A DNA stretch of 14,092 bases from the NCBI GenBank assembly GCA_900555735.1, contig USMI01000035.1, positions 1 to 14,092 on the forward strand, in the 5' to 3' direction. Each line of letters starts with the position of its first letter. The first letter of the stretch is position 1. Made by a program: the position numbers and the translations under genes. Of the stretch, positions 12,325 to 14,092 are shown piece by piece. Under the pieces are notes generated by a model. The model saw only the letters and a program-made list of their open reading frames with translations. It was not told where the DNA came from and ran no database searches. This DNA is from an uncultured Eubacteriales bacterium. GTDB lineage: Bacteria; Bacillota; Clostridia; Oscillospirales; Oscillospiraceae.

Positions 12325-13740
12325 CTATACCGCCCGAAGGACTGCGGCGATCCGTCCCATGATGAATTCCACACAGGGGATCGCCACGCTGTTGCCCAGC
12401 GCCTTATAGCGGGCGCTGTCAGACGCGCCGGGGATATCCGTCCAGCCGTCCGGAAAGCCCTGTAACCGTTCGCACTCCAACGGAGTCAGGCGGCGGATGA
12501 GATAGGCGCAGGCTTCTGCCTGCTGGCAGACGAGGTCGGTGGCATCCTTATGCTGTCGGGCGCTCTGGGTGCTGACCACCTCGCAGTCCTTGAATTCATC
12601 CACCCGCTGACGGGCATAGACCGCGTGGCGATCCATAGCAGTCAGCGTATAGGCAAGCTCTTCCTGACAGCCGAGGCCGTTGCCGCCGTTCTGCGGCTGG
12701 CGATCCACGGTATTCCCGGCGATGCAAATAGTATCAGGCTCCTGCTCCACCAGCGGCACATTGTTTCCGCCTGTGCCGTAACGGGCTGACATCGTGGGCG
12801 CTACCTTGTGCGGGCCGGTGTAGCGGCTGTCGATGCCGTGATTTTCATATACAAGCGGCTGATGTCCATGCTCCTGCGCCCGCAGCGTACCAGACACATT
12901 CTCCGAGCATTCCATGACATTTCCGCCCTGATCGTTGAGACACAGGACAGACGGCATACAGTTCCCGCTTGCCGAGCCTTTCAGCGTAGGAGCCAACTCC
13001 TCGCCGTAGCCGATGCTTCCGGCAGACGCTCCGGCACCGGCAGAAAAACCGGCGGCTACAAAAGTCTGCTGCTTCATGCCGGGACTGGCTTGCAGCGCAC
13101 CTGCAACGTTGTGCAGATCCCGCACCTCATCCCGCTGATTGGCGGCAAAAGCTGTAATTTCTCCTTCATCCGGCTGCGTCACAAAAGTTTGCATTTGCAT
13201 ATTGGAAGTTGCCATCAGCGCGCCGGACACGCCGTGCAGATCAATGCCCTCGTCCCGCTGGTTGATGTGATAAGCATCCAACCCAGTAGGCTGACCATCC
13301 GGCCGCATAAGTCCTGCCTGTATCTTCAGTGCACGCGCCAGCTTTTTCGGCAATTCCTTGCCGCGTTCAGATGCTCGGCGCAGGATGCCCATGCAGGCTT
13401 TCGGGGACAAATAGTATTTGATCGGCGGATCTGCCTGCAAAATCTGCGACAAGGAAGATCCTTTTGCGTCGCTGGGCGACACCCCAGTATTGAGCGTCGA
13501 GGCACCGCCACGCCAAGGAGAAATCATCTCCCAATAGGATTCGCCCAGCAGATTGCCATGACCATGGGTAAGGTCCAGGGACATGAACGGAATCGCACTT
13601 AACTCGGACAATTTCTTCGAGGACGATCCGGAAATCTTCGCCCTTGGGCGTTCCGCTGGAAAAGGCTCCGGGGACGTTCTCCCACAATAAGTATCGAGGT
13701 CGTACATGGATATCTGCTCTGCCTCGTAATTGGTCTGCAT
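12325..13740 (-). CDS. Overlapping methyltransferase partner: overprinted N-terminus, repeat array, motifs IX-X
   Basis: This 471-residue frame begins inside the catalytic-half gene and is +1 relative to it. It has an excellent Shine-Dalgarno (AAAGGAG, 7-9 nt before ATG), formed by the codons that encode VKEM in the upstream gene. Residues 1-124 share DNA with the methyltransferase core and are rich in Ser, Lys and Pro (CGRTSPEP near 19-26, LSQIL near 97-101, KYYLSPKACMGILRRA near 108-123). Residues about 159-375 hold five or six degenerate repeats built on a V-S/A-G-T/A-L-x-A...P-x-V core. Residues 415-465 contain motif IX-like RRLTPLECERLQGFP and motif X-like YKALGNSVAIP, which belong to a C5 methyltransferase C-terminus. 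It is best read as the second subunit of a split methyltransferase, with the repeat part in place of a target-recognition domain. I recall similar second-frame proteins in clostridial phages and ICEs, but this was not checked. A programmed frameshift product is possible. Confidence 0.75.
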   Translation of the reverse strand: MQTNYEAEQISMYDLDTYCGRTSPEPFPAERPRAKISGSSSKKLSELSAIPFMSLDLTHGHGNLLGESYWEMISPWRGGASTLNTGVSPSDAKGSSLSQILQADPPIKYYLSPKACMGILRRASERGKELPKKLARALKIQAGLMRPDGQPTGLDAYHINQRDEGIDLHGVSGALMATSNMQMQTFVTQPDEGEITAFAANQRDEVRDLHNVAGALQASPGMKQQTFVAAGFSAGAGASAGSIGYGEELAPTLKGSASGNCMPSVLCLNDQGGNVMECSENVSGTLRAQEHGHQPLVYENHGIDSRYTGPHKVAPTMSARYGTGGNNVPLVEQEPDTICIAGNTVDRQPQNGGNGLGCQEELAYTLTAMDRHAVYARQRVDEFKDCEVVSTQSARQHKDATDLVCQQAEACAYLIRRLTPLECERLQGFPDGWTDIPGASDSARYKALGNSVAIPCVEFIMGRIAAVLRAV

Positions 13741-14056
13741 ATCTCATCTCCTTTACCAGCCTGACCTGCTCCATAAAAAGGCCGGAGCGTGCGCCGGCTA
13801 ATCCGGCTCTCGCTCCGGCCACGGACAGGTCCTGGCACGGACTGCCGCCGCAGATGATATCCACGGGCGGCAGCTCCGCGCCTTTGAGCTTTGTAATATC
13901 CCCGACATGAGCCATGTCGGGGAAGTGTGTCATGGTCACTTCGATTGGGAACGGTTCGATCTCCGACGCCCATATCGGCGTGATCCCGTTTCGTATCGCT
14001 GCCAGCGGAAAGCCGCCGATGCCGTCGAACAGGCTGCCCATCGTCAGTTCACTCAT
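13367..14056 (-). CDS. C5-cytosine DNA methyltransferase, catalytic half (motifs I-VIII)
   Basis: This 229-residue protein carries the AdoMet-binding and catalytic part of a DNA (cytosine-5) methyltransferase. Motif I is GSLFDGIGG (residues 7-15). Motif IV is GGSPCQDLS with catalytic Cys74. Motif VI is WENVPG (125-130, with the ENV triad). Motif VIII is QRRKRIFLVADF (195-206). It stops soon after motif VIII and lacks the target-recognition region and motifs IX and X. Those lie in the next frame, in a gene that starts inside this one, so an active enzyme probably needs both polypeptides, as in the known split enzyme M.AquI, or a ribosomal frameshift of +1. No restriction endonuclease is nearby, so it is an orphan methyltransferase, plausibly protecting transferred DNA. 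The start codon overlaps the upstream stop (ATGA); a Shine-Dalgarno is weak (AAAGG about 10 nt upstream), which suits translational coupling. The next in-frame ATG (residue 6) is an alternative. Confidence 0.85.
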   Translation of the reverse strand: MSELTMGSLFDGIGGFPLAAIRNGITPIWASEIEPFPIEVTMTHFPDMAHVGDITKLKGAELPPVDIICGGSPCQDLSVAGARAGLAGARSGLFMEQVRLVKEMRYADQLRGRADIHVRPRYLLWENVPGAFSSGTPKGEDFRIVLEEIVRVKCDSVHVPGPYPWSWQSAGRILLGDDFSLAWRCLDAQYWGVAQRRKRIFLVADFAGRSADQILFVPESLHGHPAPSI

Positions 14057-14091
14057 GCCGCAGCCGCCTTTGCTACGGTTTTTGTGATGTT
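14053..14091 (-). CDS. 3' end of an upstream gene (partial)
   Basis: Only the last 12 codons are inside the window. In the frame that enters at the right edge they read NITKTVAKAAAA followed by TGA. The stop overlaps the start of the methyltransferase gene in an ATGA arrangement, the same stop-start overlap seen at several other junctions in this operon, which is the main reason to believe a real gene ends here. The product cannot be identified from 12 residues. The methyltransferase frame is also open to the window edge, so a longer methyltransferase N-terminus is the alternative explanation. Confidence 0.4.
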   Translation of the reverse strand, partial: NITKTVAKAAAA

Positions 14092-14092
14092 G

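Noticed and set aside
12325..14056. Methyltransferase as a pseudogene broken by one frameshift
   Set aside because: The second frame is open for 374 nt inside the first and has a strong, well-placed ribosome site and ATG, which fits two genes better than one broken gene. A sequencing error still cannot be fully excluded.
1..14092. Search for integrase, att sites, CRISPR arrays, rRNA and tRNA genes
   Set aside because: None could be seen; no regular short spaced repeats and no recombinase motifs are present on either strand.

Overview
The window is part of the transfer region of an integrative and conjugative element (or a conjugative plasmid) from a moderately GC-rich Gram-positive bacterium. 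A gut clostridium of the Oscillospiraceae/Lachnospiraceae type is most likely. The grounds are strong AGGAGG-type ribosome binding sites before most genes, a Firmicutes-style mating machine (VirB4-like and VirD4-like ATPases, small two-helix membrane protein, NlpC/P60 cell-wall hydrolase, MobP-type relaxase), and accessory families common in such elements (DUF3846, VbhA/Fic, DUF3991-toprim, orphan C5 methyltransferase). No integrase, att site, rRNA, tRNA or CRISPR array is visible, so the element type and its ends lie outside the window. All credible genes are on the minus strand, and transcription runs from high to low coordinates.

Layout in transcription order: (1) 14091-12325, the tail of an unidentified gene and a C5-cytosine methyltransferase encoded by two overlapping frames. 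The catalytic half (14056-13367) overlaps by 374 nt a second gene (13740-12325), which has its own strong Shine-Dalgarno and carries the C-terminal motifs IX-X. (2) 12208-7343, the mating-pore block: a tandem ribbon-helix-helix protein, a PrgI/VirB3-like membrane protein, a protein resembling a VirB4 N-terminal domain, a DUF3846 protein, the VirB4 ATPase, an NlpC/P60 peptidoglycan hydrolase and a small DUF6103-like protein. Most junctions are overlaps of 1-4 nt or gaps of 1-2 nt. (3) 7341-6334, a conserved-looking gene of unknown function. (4) 6333-5994, a gene-free, inverted-repeat-rich stretch that is the best oriT candidate. (5) 5993-4203, a small RHH-type DNA-binding protein and a MobP-type relaxase. 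(6) 4128-3210, a VbhA-like antitoxin and Fic toxin with a candidate promoter in front and a candidate terminator behind, looking like an inserted cassette. (7) 3163-251, a DUF3991/toprim primase-like protein, the VirD4 coupling protein and a small winged-helix protein, ended by a strong terminator hairpin (206-244). (8) 1-205, a non-coding stretch with a second strong hairpin and a tandem 11-bp repeat.

How the parts probably work together: RHH protein and relaxase process oriT, VirD4 couples the relaxosome to the channel, VirB4 powers the channel, NlpC/P60 opens the wall, the toprim protein may help replicate the incoming strand, the methyltransferase may shield the DNA from restriction, and Fic/VbhA may act in maintenance or interference. 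A VirB6/TrbL-like polytopic protein is not in the window and would be expected upstream of 14092.

The most interesting points are the overprinted methyltransferase pair with its array of repeat-like segments, the oriT candidate, the Fic/VbhA pair in which both partners of the known inhibitory salt-bridge motif are altered, the single-chain double-RHH protein, and the odd start of the PrgI-like gene. Family names come from recognition of protein motifs by eye; no database search was run.
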